Source of the DNA: an uncultured Massilia sp. | GTDB taxonomy: Bacteria; Pseudomonadota; Gammaproteobacteria; Burkholderiales; Burkholderiaceae | Reading direction: 5' to 3' | Assembly: GCA_946481275.1 (NCBI GenBank) | Contig: CAMLMV010000058.1 | Span: forward strand, 1 to 34,507 | Length of the DNA: 34,507 bases | Shown here: one piece after another, positions 15,380 to 23,640 of the stretch | How the letters are laid out: every line of letters starts with the position of its first letter | How positions within the stretch are numbered: position 1 is the stretch's first letter | Notes under the pieces: model-generated | Seen by the model: only the letters and a program-made list of their open reading frames with translations | The model's database searches: none | What the model was told of the DNA's origin: nothing | Made by a program: the position numbers and the translations under genes

Positions 15380-16852
15380 ATGTCCACACCGATCCGATTT
15401 TTCTACCGCGGCGCCGTCCATGAAGTGAACGACGTCGCGCCGACGCAGACCATCCTGCAGCACCTGCGCGAGGACCTGCACTGCACCGGCACCAAGGAAG
15501 GCTGCGCCGAAGGCGACTGCGGTGCCTGCACCGTCGTCGTCGGATCGCTGGAAAACGGCGAACTGCAGATGCGGGCCGTGAATTCCTGCATCCAGTTCAC
15601 GCCCACGCTGGACGGCAAGGCGCTGTTCACCGTCGAAGACCTGGCGCAGGAGGATGGCAACCTGCACCCCGTACAGCAGGCACTCGTCGAATGCCACGGC
15701 TCGCAGTGCGGCTTCTGCACGCCGGGTTTTGCGATGTCGCTGTGGGGCATGTATCTGAAACAGGAAGGCCGCGAGCCGAGCCGCTGCGAGATCGACGACG
15801 CCCTGTCCGGCAATTTGTGCCGCTGCACGGGCTACCGTCCCATCATCGATGCGGCCAAGCGCATGGTGACGCTGCCGCGCGTCGATTTCGACCGCGCCGC
15901 CGTGACGGCACAACTGCAGGCGCTGCAGCGCGACGCGGGCGCCACGTACGAATACGACGGCCAGACCTTCCACGCACCGCGCACGCTGGACGAACTGGTC
16001 GCCGTGCGCGCCGCGCATCCGAAGGCGACGATCCTCGCCGGCTCGACCGACGTCGGCCTGTGGGTCACCAAGCAGATGCGCGAACTGACGGACGTCATCT
16101 ACCTGGGCCACGTGGCCGAACTGAAGACGGTGCGCGAGCAGGACGGTTTTATCGACATCGGCGCCGGCATCTCCCTCGAGGATGCGTACGCCGCCATCTG
16201 CAGGCATTACGAGGCGGAGCTGGGAGAATTGTGGCAGCGTTTCGCATCGCTCCCGATCCGCAACGCGGGCACCTTGGGCGGCAACGTGGCGAACGGTTCG
16301 CCGATCGGCGACTCGATGCCGTGGCTGATCGCCATCGGCAGCGAACTGGTGCTGCGCGGCCCGGACGGCGAGCGCACCATGCCGCTCGAGAATTTCTATC
16401 TCGGCTATCAGGTGAAAGACTGGCGCGAGGGCGAGTTCGTGCAGGCCGTGCGCGTGCCGCTGCCGCGCAAGAACGTCGTGTTCCGCACGTATAAACTGGC
16501 CAAGCGCTTCGACCAGGACATCTCGGCCGTCTGCGCCGCCTTTGCCTTCACGCTGGAAGACGGCATCGTCCGCGACGCGCGCATCGCGTATGGCGGCATG
16601 GCCGCGACGCCGAAGCGCGCCGCGCAGGCGGAAGCTGCCCTGAACGGCCGCGCGTGGGACGAAGCGGCCGTGCGCGACGCGATGGACGCGCTGGCAAAGG
16701 ACTACGCACCGCTGTCCGACATGCGCGCCTCGAGCGCCTACCGCATGAAGACGGCGCAGAACCTGTTGCGCCGCTACTGGCTCGAAACGCGCAAGGACAA
16801 CCCGCTGCCGCTTGCCGCGGTCAATGCATTCGCGCACACCGCCACGGCCTGA
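15380..16852 (+). CDS. xdhA: Xanthine dehydrogenase small subunit (2Fe-2S and FAD domains)
   Basis: This 490-residue cytoplasmic subunit passes electrons from the molybdenum subunit through two iron-sulfur clusters to FAD and NAD+. The ferredoxin-like cluster uses Cys42, Cys47, Cys50 ([10 protein letters not shown]) and Cys70. The second cluster uses Cys110/Cys113 (CGFC) and Cys147/Cys149 (LCRCTGYRP). The FAD domain (about 195-370) includes [15 protein letters not shown] and [20 protein letters not shown], and a CO-dehydrogenase flavoprotein C-terminal domain completes it. The second of two adjacent ATG codons (15380) fits the GAGG ribosome site best. It is the first gene of xdhABC-guaD, 10 bp before xdhB. 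With XdhB it oxidises hypoxanthine to xanthine and xanthine to urate. Confidence 0.97.
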   Translation: MSTPIRFFYRGAVHEVNDVAPTQTILQHLREDLHCTGTKEGCAEGDCGACTVVVGSLENGELQMRAVNSCIQFTPTLDGKALFTVEDLAQEDGNLHPVQQALVECHGSQCGFCTPGFAMSLWGMYLKQEGREPSRCEIDDALSGNLCRCTGYRPIIDAAKRMVTLPRVDFDRAAVTAQLQALQRDAGATYEYDGQTFHAPRTLDELVAVRAAHPKATILAGSTDVGLWVTKQMRELTDVIYLGHVAELKTVREQDGFIDIGAGISLEDAYAAICRHYEAELGELWQRFASLPIRNAGTLGGNVANGSPIGDSMPWLIAIGSELVLRGPDGERTMPLENFYLGYQVKDWREGEFVQAVRVPLPRKNVVFRTYKLAKRFDQDISAVCAAFAFTLEDGIVRDARIAYGGMAATPKRAAQAEAALNGRAWDEAAVRDAMDALAKDYAPLSDMRASSAYRMKTAQNLLRRYWLETRKDNPLPLAAVNAFAHTATA

Positions 16853-16862
16853 GGAGAACACC

Positions 16863-19208
16863 ATGAACGACGCAGGATCCCCCGCTCTGACCAAGGCCGA
16901 ATGGAAACAGGTCGGCCTCGGCAAGACCCATGAATCGGCCCGGCTGCACGTGCTGGGCCAGGCCGACTACACCGACGACATCGCCGAAGTGCGCGGCACC
17001 TTGCACGCTGCGCTCGGCCTGTCGGGCAAGGCCCACGCCCGCATCCTCGACATCGACTTCACGGACGTCCTGGCCAGCCGCGGCGTGCGCGCCGTGCTGA
17101 CGGCGAAGGACATCCCGGGCACCAACGATTGCGGCCCGATCATCCACGACGACCCGATCCTCGCGGACGGCCTCGTGCAATACATCGGCCAGCCGATCTT
17201 CGTGGTCGTCGCCGACAGCCACGACCTGGCACGCCGCGCCGCGAAGAAAGCCAAAGTCAGCTACGAAGAACTGCCCGCGATCCTGACCCCGCAGGCGGCA
17301 CGCGCCGCCGGTTCGTACGTGCTGCCGCCGATGCGCCTGACGCGCGGCGATGCCGAAACCGCGTTCGAACGCGCCCCGCTGCGTGTGAAGGGCGAGCTGT
17401 ACGTGGGTGGCCAGGAGCAGTTTTATCTCGAAGGCCAGATTTCGTACGCGATTCCGCAGGAAAACGACGGCATGCTCGTGCTGTGCTCCACGCAGCACCC
17501 GAGCGAGATGCAGCACGTCGTGGCGCACGCCTTGGGCCTGCATTCGCATAACGTGGTGGTGGAGTGCCGCCGCATGGGCGGCGGCTTCGGCGGCAAGGAA
17601 TCGCAGTCGGCGCTGTGGGCCGCTTGCGCCTCCATCGCGGCGAAACGCCTCGGCCGCGCCGTGAAGCTGCGCGCGGACCGCGACGACGACATGATGGTGA
17701 CCGGCAAGCGCCACTGCTTCCACTACCTGTACGAAGTGGGCTACGACGACGCCGGCCGCATCCTCGCGGCGAAGGTCGACATGGTGAGCCGCGCGGGCTA
17801 CTCGGCGGACCTGTCCGGTCCTGTCGCCACCCGCGCCATCTGCCACTTCGACAACACGTATTACCTGTCCGACTGCGACATCCGCGCGGCGGCCGGCAAA
17901 ACGAACACCCAGTCGAATACGGCATTCCGCGGCTTCGGCGGTCCGCAGGGCGCGATCGCGATCGAGTACATCATCGACGAGATCGCGCGCAACCTCGGCA
18001 AGGATTCGCTCGACATCCGCAAGCTGAATTTCTACGACAAGATCGACCGCAACGTGACGCCGTACGGCCAGCCCGTCGTCGACAACGTGATCCACGAACT
18101 GGTGGGCGAGCTGGAACAGACGAGCGAATACCGCGCGCGCCGTGCGGCGATCCAGGCCTACAACGCGACGAGCCCCGTGCTGAAGAAGGGCCTCGCGCTG
18201 ACGCCCGTGAAATTCGGCATCGCGTTCAACGTGACGCACCTGAACCAGGCCGGCGCCCTCGTGCACGTGTACGTGGACGGCTCCATCCTCGTCAACCACG
18301 GCGGCACGGAAATGGGGCAGGGCGTCAACACGAAGGTGATGCAGGTGGTCGCGCACGAACTGGGCGTGGACCTGACCCGCGTGCGCATCGCCGCGACGAA
18401 TACGAGCAAGGTCGCCAACACGTCGGCGACGGCCGCATCGACGGGCGCGGACCTGAACGGCAAGGCCGCGCAGGATGCGGCGCGCCAGATCCGCGAACGG
18501 CTCGCCGCCTTCGCCGCGAAGCAGTACGGCGGTGCCGTGGAAGACGTGCGCTTCGTCGCGGACACGGTGTTCGCGAACGGCCACGAAGTCCCGTTCGGCG
18601 AACTGGTCGCCAAGGCTTACCTCTCGCGCGTGCAGCTGTGGTCCGACGGCTTCTATGCGACGCCGAACCTGCACTGGGATCCGAAGACGATGACGGGCAA
18701 CCCGTTCTTCTACTTCGCATACGGCGCGGCGGTGGCGGAAGTCGTCATCGACACGCTGACGGGCGAATGGAAGCTGCTGCGTGCGGACGCGCTGTACGAC
18801 GCCGGCAACTCGCTGAACCCCGCCATCGACATCGGCCAGGTGGAAGGCGCCTTCATCCAGGGCATGGGCTGGCTGACGACGGAAGAACTGTGGTGGAACG
18901 CGCAGGGCAAGCTGATGACGCATGCGCCGTCCACGTACAAGATCCCGGGCGTATCGGATTGCCCGGACGCGTTCACGGTGAAGCTCTTCAACAACCGCAA
19001 CGTGGCCGATTCGATCCACCGCTCTAAAGCCGTCGGCGAACCGCCGCTGCTGCTGCCGTTTTCCGTGTTCCTCGCGATCCGCGACGCCATCTCGGCCGTC
19101 GGCGACCACAAGGTGAACCCGCCGCTGCGTGCCCCGGCGACGAGCGAAGCGATCCTCGACGCCGTCTCCTTCGTCGAACAGGCCGTGCAGGAATCGAAGG
19201 CAGCCTGA
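16863..19208 (+). CDS. xdhB: Xanthine dehydrogenase molybdopterin-binding subunit
   Basis: This 781-residue catalytic subunit carries the molybdenum cofactor. Key motifs match characterised xanthine dehydrogenases. GGGFGGKE holds Glu246, the residue equivalent to bovine Glu802. TAFRGFGGPQ holds Arg356, equivalent to bovine Arg880, which positions the purine. GGTEMGQGVNTK is a cofactor-binding loop. AVGEPPLLLPF holds the catalytic base Glu726, equivalent to bovine Glu1261. The presence of the Glu/Arg pair supports true purine oxidation over aldehyde oxidase. The start at 16863 has AGGAG upstream and removes a 17-residue unlikely extension. It ends 1 bp before xdhC. Confidence 0.97.
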   Translation: MNDAGSPALTKAEWKQVGLGKTHESARLHVLGQADYTDDIAEVRGTLHAALGLSGKAHARILDIDFTDVLASRGVRAVLTAKDIPGTNDCGPIIHDDPILADGLVQYIGQPIFVVVADSHDLARRAAKKAKVSYEELPAILTPQAARAAGSYVLPPMRLTRGDAETAFERAPLRVKGELYVGGQEQFYLEGQISYAIPQENDGMLVLCSTQHPSEMQHVVAHALGLHSHNVVVECRRMGGGFGGKESQSALWAACASIAAKRLGRAVKLRADRDDDMMVTGKRHCFHYLYEVGYDDAGRILAAKVDMVSRAGYSADLSGPVATRAICHFDNTYYLSDCDIRAAAGKTNTQSNTAFRGFGGPQGAIAIEYIIDEIARNLGKDSLDIRKLNFYDKIDRNVTPYGQPVVDNVIHELVGELEQTSEYRARRAAIQAYNATSPVLKKGLALTPVKFGIAFNVTHLNQAGALVHVYVDGSILVNHGGTEMGQGVNTKVMQVVAHELGVDLTRVRIAATNTSKVANTSATAASTGADLNGKAAQDAARQIRERLAAFAAKQYGGAVEDVRFVADTVFANGHEVPFGELVAKAYLSRVQLWSDGFYATPNLHWDPKTMTGNPFFYFAYGAAVAEVVIDTLTGEWKLLRADALYDAGNSLNPAIDIGQVEGAFIQGMGWLTTEELWWNAQGKLMTHAPSTYKIPGVSDCPDAFTVKLFNNRNVADSIHRSKAVGEPPLLLPFSVFLAIRDAISAVGDHKVNPPLRAPATSEAILDAVSFVEQAVQESKAA

Positions 19209-19209
19209 C

Positions 19210-20217
19210 ATGGACGACTGGCTCATCCCCACCGCGCAACCGGCCGTCTTGATCACGGTCGCGAAGGTCGACGGTTCCGTACCCCGCGAACCGGGCGCGC
19301 GCATGCTCGTCGACGCCGGCGGGCAGTGGGGCACCGTCGGCGGCGGCCACCTGGAGCTGCGCGGCATCGAGACCGCGCGCGCCATGCTGCAAAACGGGGA
19401 GGCGCGCCGCATCGAACGCTTCCCGCTCGGGCCGAGCCTCGGGCAGTGCTGCGGCGGCGTCGTGCACCTCGCGTTCGAGCTGGTCGACCGCGACCAGTGC
19501 GCCGAGCTGGCCGCACGCCGCCACGAAGACTGCTGGCGCGTCGTCGCGCTGGATGGCGCACCCGACCTCGCGCTCGTCGATGCGCTGGGCCACAACATCC
19601 AGCGCACCGGCGGCCGCTACCCGGACTTCGAGCGCAGCGGCGGCACCCGCGTGCTGCTCGATGAGGCGGGACGGCGCTGGCTCGTCGACCACGTCCCGGC
19701 GCCGCGCGCGCACGTGATGCTGTTCGGCGCCGGCCACGTGGGCGCCGCCATCGTGCGCCTGCTGGCCGACCTGCCGTGCAAGGTGACGTGGGTCGACGAA
19801 CGGGAAGACATGTTCCCGGCCGCCGTCGCGCCCAACGTCGTCGTGGAAGCGACCGACCTGCCGGAAGCCCTCGTGCGCACGGCGCCTGCCGGGACGAGCT
19901 TCCTCGTCATGACGCACAATCATGCGCTGGACCAGCGCCTGACCGAAGCGATCCTCCGGCGACCCGCGCACCAGGACTGGTTCGGCCTGATCGGATCGGA
20001 AACCAAACGCAAGCAGTTCGAACACCGCCTGCGCGACCGCGGGATTTCCCGCGCCCGCCTGGACGACATGGTGTGCCCGATCGGCGTCCCCGGCATCAAG
20101 GGCAAGGAGCCCGCCGTGATCGCCGTCGCCGTCGTCGCGCAACTGCTGATGGTCTGGGAGGCGGCGGCCCACGCCGCACCCGCGACCGCAACCGAAGTCC
20201 CACTGGAACAAGACTGA
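19210..20217 (+). CDS. xdhC: XdhC, molybdenum-cofactor insertion/sulfuration chaperone
   Basis: This 335-residue accessory protein binds molybdenum cofactor, promotes its sulfuration and delivers it to XdhB; it is not part of the final enzyme. The N-terminal XdhC/CoxI domain has GSVPREPGARMLV, GTVGGGHLEL and LGPSLGQCCGG, the last with the conserved cysteine pair Cys80/Cys81. The C-terminal Rossmann-type domain begins MLFGAGHVGAAIVRLLADL (GAGHVG at about 173-178) and includes the FGLIGSETKRKQF and GVPGIKGKEPAVIAVAVVAQ blocks. Gaps of 1 bp to xdhB and 1 bp to guaD indicate a tightly coupled operon. A longer in-frame start reads as shadow of xdhB. Confidence 0.96.
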   Translation: MDDWLIPTAQPAVLITVAKVDGSVPREPGARMLVDAGGQWGTVGGGHLELRGIETARAMLQNGEARRIERFPLGPSLGQCCGGVVHLAFELVDRDQCAELAARRHEDCWRVVALDGAPDLALVDALGHNIQRTGGRYPDFERSGGTRVLLDEAGRRWLVDHVPAPRAHVMLFGAGHVGAAIVRLLADLPCKVTWVDEREDMFPAAVAPNVVVEATDLPEALVRTAPAGTSFLVMTHNHALDQRLTEAILRRPAHQDWFGLIGSETKRKQFEHRLRDRGISRARLDDMVCPIGVPGIKGKEPAVIAVAVVAQLLMVWEAAAHAAPATATEVPLEQD

Positions 20218-20218
20218 G

Positions 20219-21526
20219 ATGTCCAACGATACCCGTACCGTGCAGGCCTACCGAGCGAGCCTGCTGCACTTCCACGCCGATCCGGCCTTTGCCGAGAACG
20301 CCCACGCCTGGCACCAGGACGGGCTGCTCGTCGTCGAGAACGGCCGCGTGCTCGCCGCCGGCGACTACGACAAGCTGGTTCCCACGCTGCCCGACGGCAC
20401 CGACGTCGTCGACTACCGCGGCCAGATCATCACGCCCGGCTTCATCGACACGCACCTGCATTATCCGCAGACCGACATGATCGGCTCGCCCGCGCCGGAC
20501 CTGCTGCCGTGGCTGGAGAACTACACGTTCCCGACCGAGCGCCAGTTCCAGGATCCCGTGCACGCCCGCACCGTCGCCGAATTCTTCCTCGACGAGCTGC
20601 TGCGCAACGGCACGACGACGGCGCTCGTCTACTGCACGGTGCACAAGGAATCCGTCGACGCTTTCTTCGAGGCGAGCGCCGCGCGCAACCTGCGCATGGC
20701 CGGCGGCAAGGTGCTGATGGACCGGAACTGCCCGGACTTCCTGCGCGACACGGCGGACATGCGCGACAGCGAAGACCTGATCCGCCGCTGGCACAACAAC
20801 GGCCGCGCGCTGTACGCGCTCACGCCGCGCTTCGCGCCGACATCGACCCCGGCCCAGCTGGGTGCGGCGGGTGAGCTGGCGCGCGCGTTCCCGACCACGT
20901 ACATCCAGACGCACGTGTCGGAAAGCCGCGACGAATGCGCGTGGGTGAAAAGCCTGTACCCGGACAACCGCAGCTATCTGCAGGTGTACGAGCACTATGG
21001 CCTGATGCGTCCGCGTGCGATGTTCGGCCACTGCATCTGGCTGGACGACGTCGACTTCGCGCTGATGGCCGACACGGGCGCCGCGATCTCGCACTGCCCG
21101 ACGTCGAACCTGTTCCTCGGCAGCGGCCTGTTCGACGTCGCCAAGGCGGACGACGTGGGTGCGCACGTGTCGCTGGGGACCGACGTCGGCGCGGGCACGT
21201 CGTTCTCGATGTTGCAAACAATGAATGAAGCGTATAAAGTTGCGCGGTTAAAAGGCAGCTATCTCCCGGCCCTGCGCATGTTCTATCTCGCCACGCTGGG
21301 CGCCGCGCGCAGCATGCAGCTCGAAGGGACGATCGGCAATTTTGCCGCCGGCACCGAGGCGGACTTCATCGTCCTCGACCCGAAGGCGACGCCGTTGCTG
21401 GCGCGCCGCACGGCGAACGGCGACTCGCTCGAGGAAACCCTGTTCGCGCTGGCGCTGCTGGGCGACGACCGCGCGATCCGCGCCACGTATGCGGCGGGCA
21501 AGCGGGTGCACGAGCGGGCGCGCTGA
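20219..21526 (+). CDS. guaD: Guanine deaminase
   Basis: This 435-residue cytoplasmic amidohydrolase converts guanine to xanthine and ammonia, feeding xanthine dehydrogenase. Metal ligands of the family are visible: HxH in IDTHLHYPQTDMIG (His79, His81), QTHVSE (His232), GHCIWL (His271) and the catalytic Asp322 in GTDVGAG. The HLHYPQTDMIGS segment and NYTFPTE are specific to guanine deaminases among amidohydrolases. Its length matches bacterial members. The xdhC stop and the ATG are separated by one base (TGAGATG), which argues for translational coupling. Forty-six bases separate it from the secreted adenosine deaminase. Confidence 0.96.
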   Translation: MSNDTRTVQAYRASLLHFHADPAFAENAHAWHQDGLLVVENGRVLAAGDYDKLVPTLPDGTDVVDYRGQIITPGFIDTHLHYPQTDMIGSPAPDLLPWLENYTFPTERQFQDPVHARTVAEFFLDELLRNGTTTALVYCTVHKESVDAFFEASAARNLRMAGGKVLMDRNCPDFLRDTADMRDSEDLIRRWHNNGRALYALTPRFAPTSTPAQLGAAGELARAFPTTYIQTHVSESRDECAWVKSLYPDNRSYLQVYEHYGLMRPRAMFGHCIWLDDVDFALMADTGAAISHCPTSNLFLGSGLFDVAKADDVGAHVSLGTDVGAGTSFSMLQTMNEAYKVARLKGSYLPALRMFYLATLGAARSMQLEGTIGNFAAGTEADFIVLDPKATPLLARRTANGDSLEETLFALALLGDDRAIRATYAAGKRVHERAR

Positions 21527-21572
21527 TCCGGGTCCCGGCTGCCTGAACGAACCTTTCACAGCCGAGACGACA

Positions 21573-23063
21573 ATGACGAAAACCCTGAGCAGCAGCCTGC
21601 TGATCACCCTGGCGGCCCTCGCGGCCGCCGCTTCCGCGCGCACCCCGGCGTCCGGCCCCAACGAAGCCGCCACCGCGCGCCACTACGCGTCCCTGATCGC
21701 GGGCGCCCAGCCGAAGACGGCGGAGCTGGTCCTGTTCTTCTCGCAGATGCCCAAGGGCGGCGACCTGCACCATCACTACTCCGGCGCGATCTATGCCGAG
21801 ACCTATGTCGACTGGCTCGACAAGCAGGGCTATTGCGTCAACAAGCTGACTTACAAGATCGAGACCGACAGGAGCGTCGTCGAGCACGAACGGGCGAAGC
21901 AGCCGAAGGACCGCGCCTGCCTGTCGTCGTCCGACGTGTATGCCGACGACGCCACGTGGCGCGAGCTGCTGCAGCGCTGGTCGAGCAAGGATTTCAATAA
22001 CCACGGCGCCATCCAGCCGCCGCCGGACCGCCAGTTCTTCCAGACGTTCGGCTATTTCGGCCCCATCTCCGACCGCAACTTCCACGAAGGCCTCGTCGAG
22101 CTGAAGAACCGCGCGCTGGCCGAGAACGTGGCCTATATCGAGACGATGTTCAAGAGCCCGGACACGGTGTCCGATCCGGAATTCGACAAGCGCGCCTGGG
22201 ACAGTGCACGCGACGAGGCGAAGTTCGTCCAGCTGCTGGAGTCCGCGCGCCAGAAGCTGAATGCGACGCCGGCGTTCCGGACCTCCGTCGACAACTTCGT
22301 CCGCACCGTCAACGAGGCGGCCCTGGGCATCGACGACGACAACTTCACGATGCGCTACCAGACCTATGTCGTGCGGCTGTTCTCGCCGTCGCGCGTGTTC
22401 TCCTCGATGCTGGCCGCGTTCGAATCGGCGGCGCGGGGCGGCAAGATCGTCGGCGTGAACATCGTGGGCCAGGAAAGCCAGATGGTCTCCATGCGCGACT
22501 ACACCTTGCACATGCAGATGTTCCGCTACCTGAAGAAGGTCTACCCGAAGGTCAACGTCGCGATGCACGCGGGCGAGCTGGCGCTGGGCGACGTGCCGCC
22601 GGAAGACCTGAAGTACCACATCGACCAGGCGCTGAACGTGGCGGGCGCGCAGCGCATCGGCCACGGCATCGACCTCGCGCACGAGTCGAACGCGGTCGGC
22701 ATCATGAAGACGATGCGTACGAAGGACATCCCGGTCGAGATCAACCTGACGTCGAACGCGTTCATCGAAGGCGTGCAGGGCGAGAACCACCCGATCACGC
22801 TGTACCGCAAGTATGGCGTGCCGTACGTGATCTCGACGGACGACGCGGGCGTCACGCGCCACAACCTGGCCAATGAATACGTGCTGTTCGCCAGCCGCTA
22901 CAAGCCGAGCTACGCGGAAGTCAAGAAGGCGTCGTACAACAGCATCCGCTACAGCTTCCTGCCCGAGTCCGACAAGCAGCGCCTGACGCGCCTGCTCGAT
23001 GCACGCTTCGCGCGCTTCGAGTCGGATGTCGCCGCGCTCGAACGCACCGCCGTGAAGCGCTGA
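21573..23063 (+). CDS. Secreted (periplasmic) adenosine deaminase-family protein
   Basis: This 496-residue protein belongs to the adenosine/AMP deaminase superfamily but carries a signal peptide (MTKTLSSSLLITLAALAAAA, cleavage near ASA at 22). Active-site motifs are present: MPKGGDLHHHYSG (His66, His68), HAGE (His332, catalytic Glu335), RIGHGID (His364) and STDDAG (Asp423/424). It is longer than the ~330-residue cytoplasmic enzyme, with an extra N-terminal region and a long insertion (about residues 80-170), as in secreted ADGF-like deaminases. It probably converts periplasmic adenosine to inosine. The start at 21573 follows a modest ribosome site (GAG at 21565-21567); the upstream part of the frame lies inside guaD and is shadow. 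It is the last gene of the xdhABC-guaD group. Confidence 0.9.
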   Translation: MTKTLSSSLLITLAALAAAASARTPASGPNEAATARHYASLIAGAQPKTAELVLFFSQMPKGGDLHHHYSGAIYAETYVDWLDKQGYCVNKLTYKIETDRSVVEHERAKQPKDRACLSSSDVYADDATWRELLQRWSSKDFNNHGAIQPPPDRQFFQTFGYFGPISDRNFHEGLVELKNRALAENVAYIETMFKSPDTVSDPEFDKRAWDSARDEAKFVQLLESARQKLNATPAFRTSVDNFVRTVNEAALGIDDDNFTMRYQTYVVRLFSPSRVFSSMLAAFESAARGGKIVGVNIVGQESQMVSMRDYTLHMQMFRYLKKVYPKVNVAMHAGELALGDVPPEDLKYHIDQALNVAGAQRIGHGIDLAHESNAVGIMKTMRTKDIPVEINLTSNAFIEGVQGENHPITLYRKYGVPYVISTDDAGVTRHNLANEYVLFASRYKPSYAEVKKASYNSIRYSFLPESDKQRLTRLLDARFARFESDVAALERTAVKR

Positions 23064-23076
23064 GCATCTCCCTTCT

Positions 23077-23100
23077 GCCGGCGGCGGTCCCGCCGCCGGC
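23077..23100 (+). terminator. GC-rich hairpin after the adenosine deaminase gene
   Basis: GCCGGCGGCGG (23077-23087) and CCGCCGCCGGC (23090-23100) are perfect complements starting 13 bp after the stop codon. The stem is strong but the following bases are AACCTCCCTCC with no T tract, so it may stabilise or pause rather than terminate alone. Confidence 0.5.
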
Positions 23101-23142
23101 AACCTCCCTCCGCCCGGCGTCGCCACCCCACTTATGTCTCAC

Positions 23143-23160
23143 CGGCATATGCATATGCCG
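23143..23160. promoter_or_regulatory. Perfect 18-bp palindrome CGGCATATGCATATGCCG
   Basis: All 18 bases are self-complementary with no central spacer, and the site also contains the tandem unit GCATAT. It lies about 92 bp upstream of the TATAAT box and 480 bp upstream of the TonB-receptor start. The symmetry suggests a dimeric regulator site. No regulator gene is adjacent. Confidence 0.55.
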
Positions 23161-23229
23161 TCCCTGTGGCCAACTCGCTACAGAATGGATTAATTCTCAC
23201 GTCGTTTGCTTAAAAACCAAGCGAAACAA

Positions 23230-23257
23230 TTTCATTCGAGAACGCCCCATTTATAAT
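23230..23257 (+). promoter_or_regulatory. Candidate sigma-70 promoter of the TonB receptor gene
   Basis: A consensus -10 box TATAAT at 23252-23257 is preceded, 16 bp upstream, by TTTCAT (23230-23235), a weak match to the -35 consensus. The region is AT-rich in a GC-rich genome. Transcription would start about 375 bp before the receptor ATG. Confidence 0.5.
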
Positions 23258-23640
23258 CCCGCCGTGTCTGTTTCTGAGGGAAAAGGCAACCCGCACGCGA
23301 CCCTCTGCTCACTTCTTAGGCAACTTATACGCGCAAGCTATAAATTCCCAAGTGAAAACGTATTTGTCTCGATAAACGGCTTCATGCATATTGGCCTTTT
23401 ATTAAGCCAACGTCCGAGAACATGAGCGGTTTTCGGGTGTAATAGCCTGGAAACAATTGACCGCTAGACTCGCGTGCGCTGCTTTTTGCTGGTGCATCGT
23501 CAACCACGTCCGCACCATCAAACAGCAGGCAGGAAGAACAAAGACCGGCCGTCATGAGCGACCGGTCCAGGATTGCAGTACTCAAGAGGGGGGAACTCGG
23601 TTCCCAACCATAACTATCAAGTCTATTTGGGGTTAATCCA

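Larger units (their letters stand above)
23064..23640. other. 577-bp gene-free region between the deaminase and TonB-receptor genes
   Basis: No credible gene is seen on either strand. Base composition drops in GC compared with its neighbours. It holds a GC-rich hairpin (23077-23100), the perfect palindrome at 23143-23160 and the inverted repeats AGAAT/ATTCT (23182-23197) and GTTTGCTT/AAGCGAAAC (23204-23227). A TATAAT box lies at 23252-23257. Three leader hairpins follow: TTGG(C)CTT/AAGCCAA at 23391-23410, GACCGG/CCGGTC at 23543-23567 and GGGAAC/GTTCCC at 23591-23605. If transcription starts near 23265, the receptor message has an untranslated leader of about 375 bases. A small RNA or structured leader is possible but not proven. 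Confidence 0.6.

Noticed and set aside
16821..19607. A 928-codon minus-strand frame opposite xdhB
   Set aside because: It is a shadow of the xdhB reading frame; there is no recognisable domain and the composition is Arg/Val/His-biased.
23382..23585. A 67-codon minus-strand frame in the leader of the TonB receptor
   Set aside because: No ribosome site, no domain and no supporting context; the structured-leader reading fits better.
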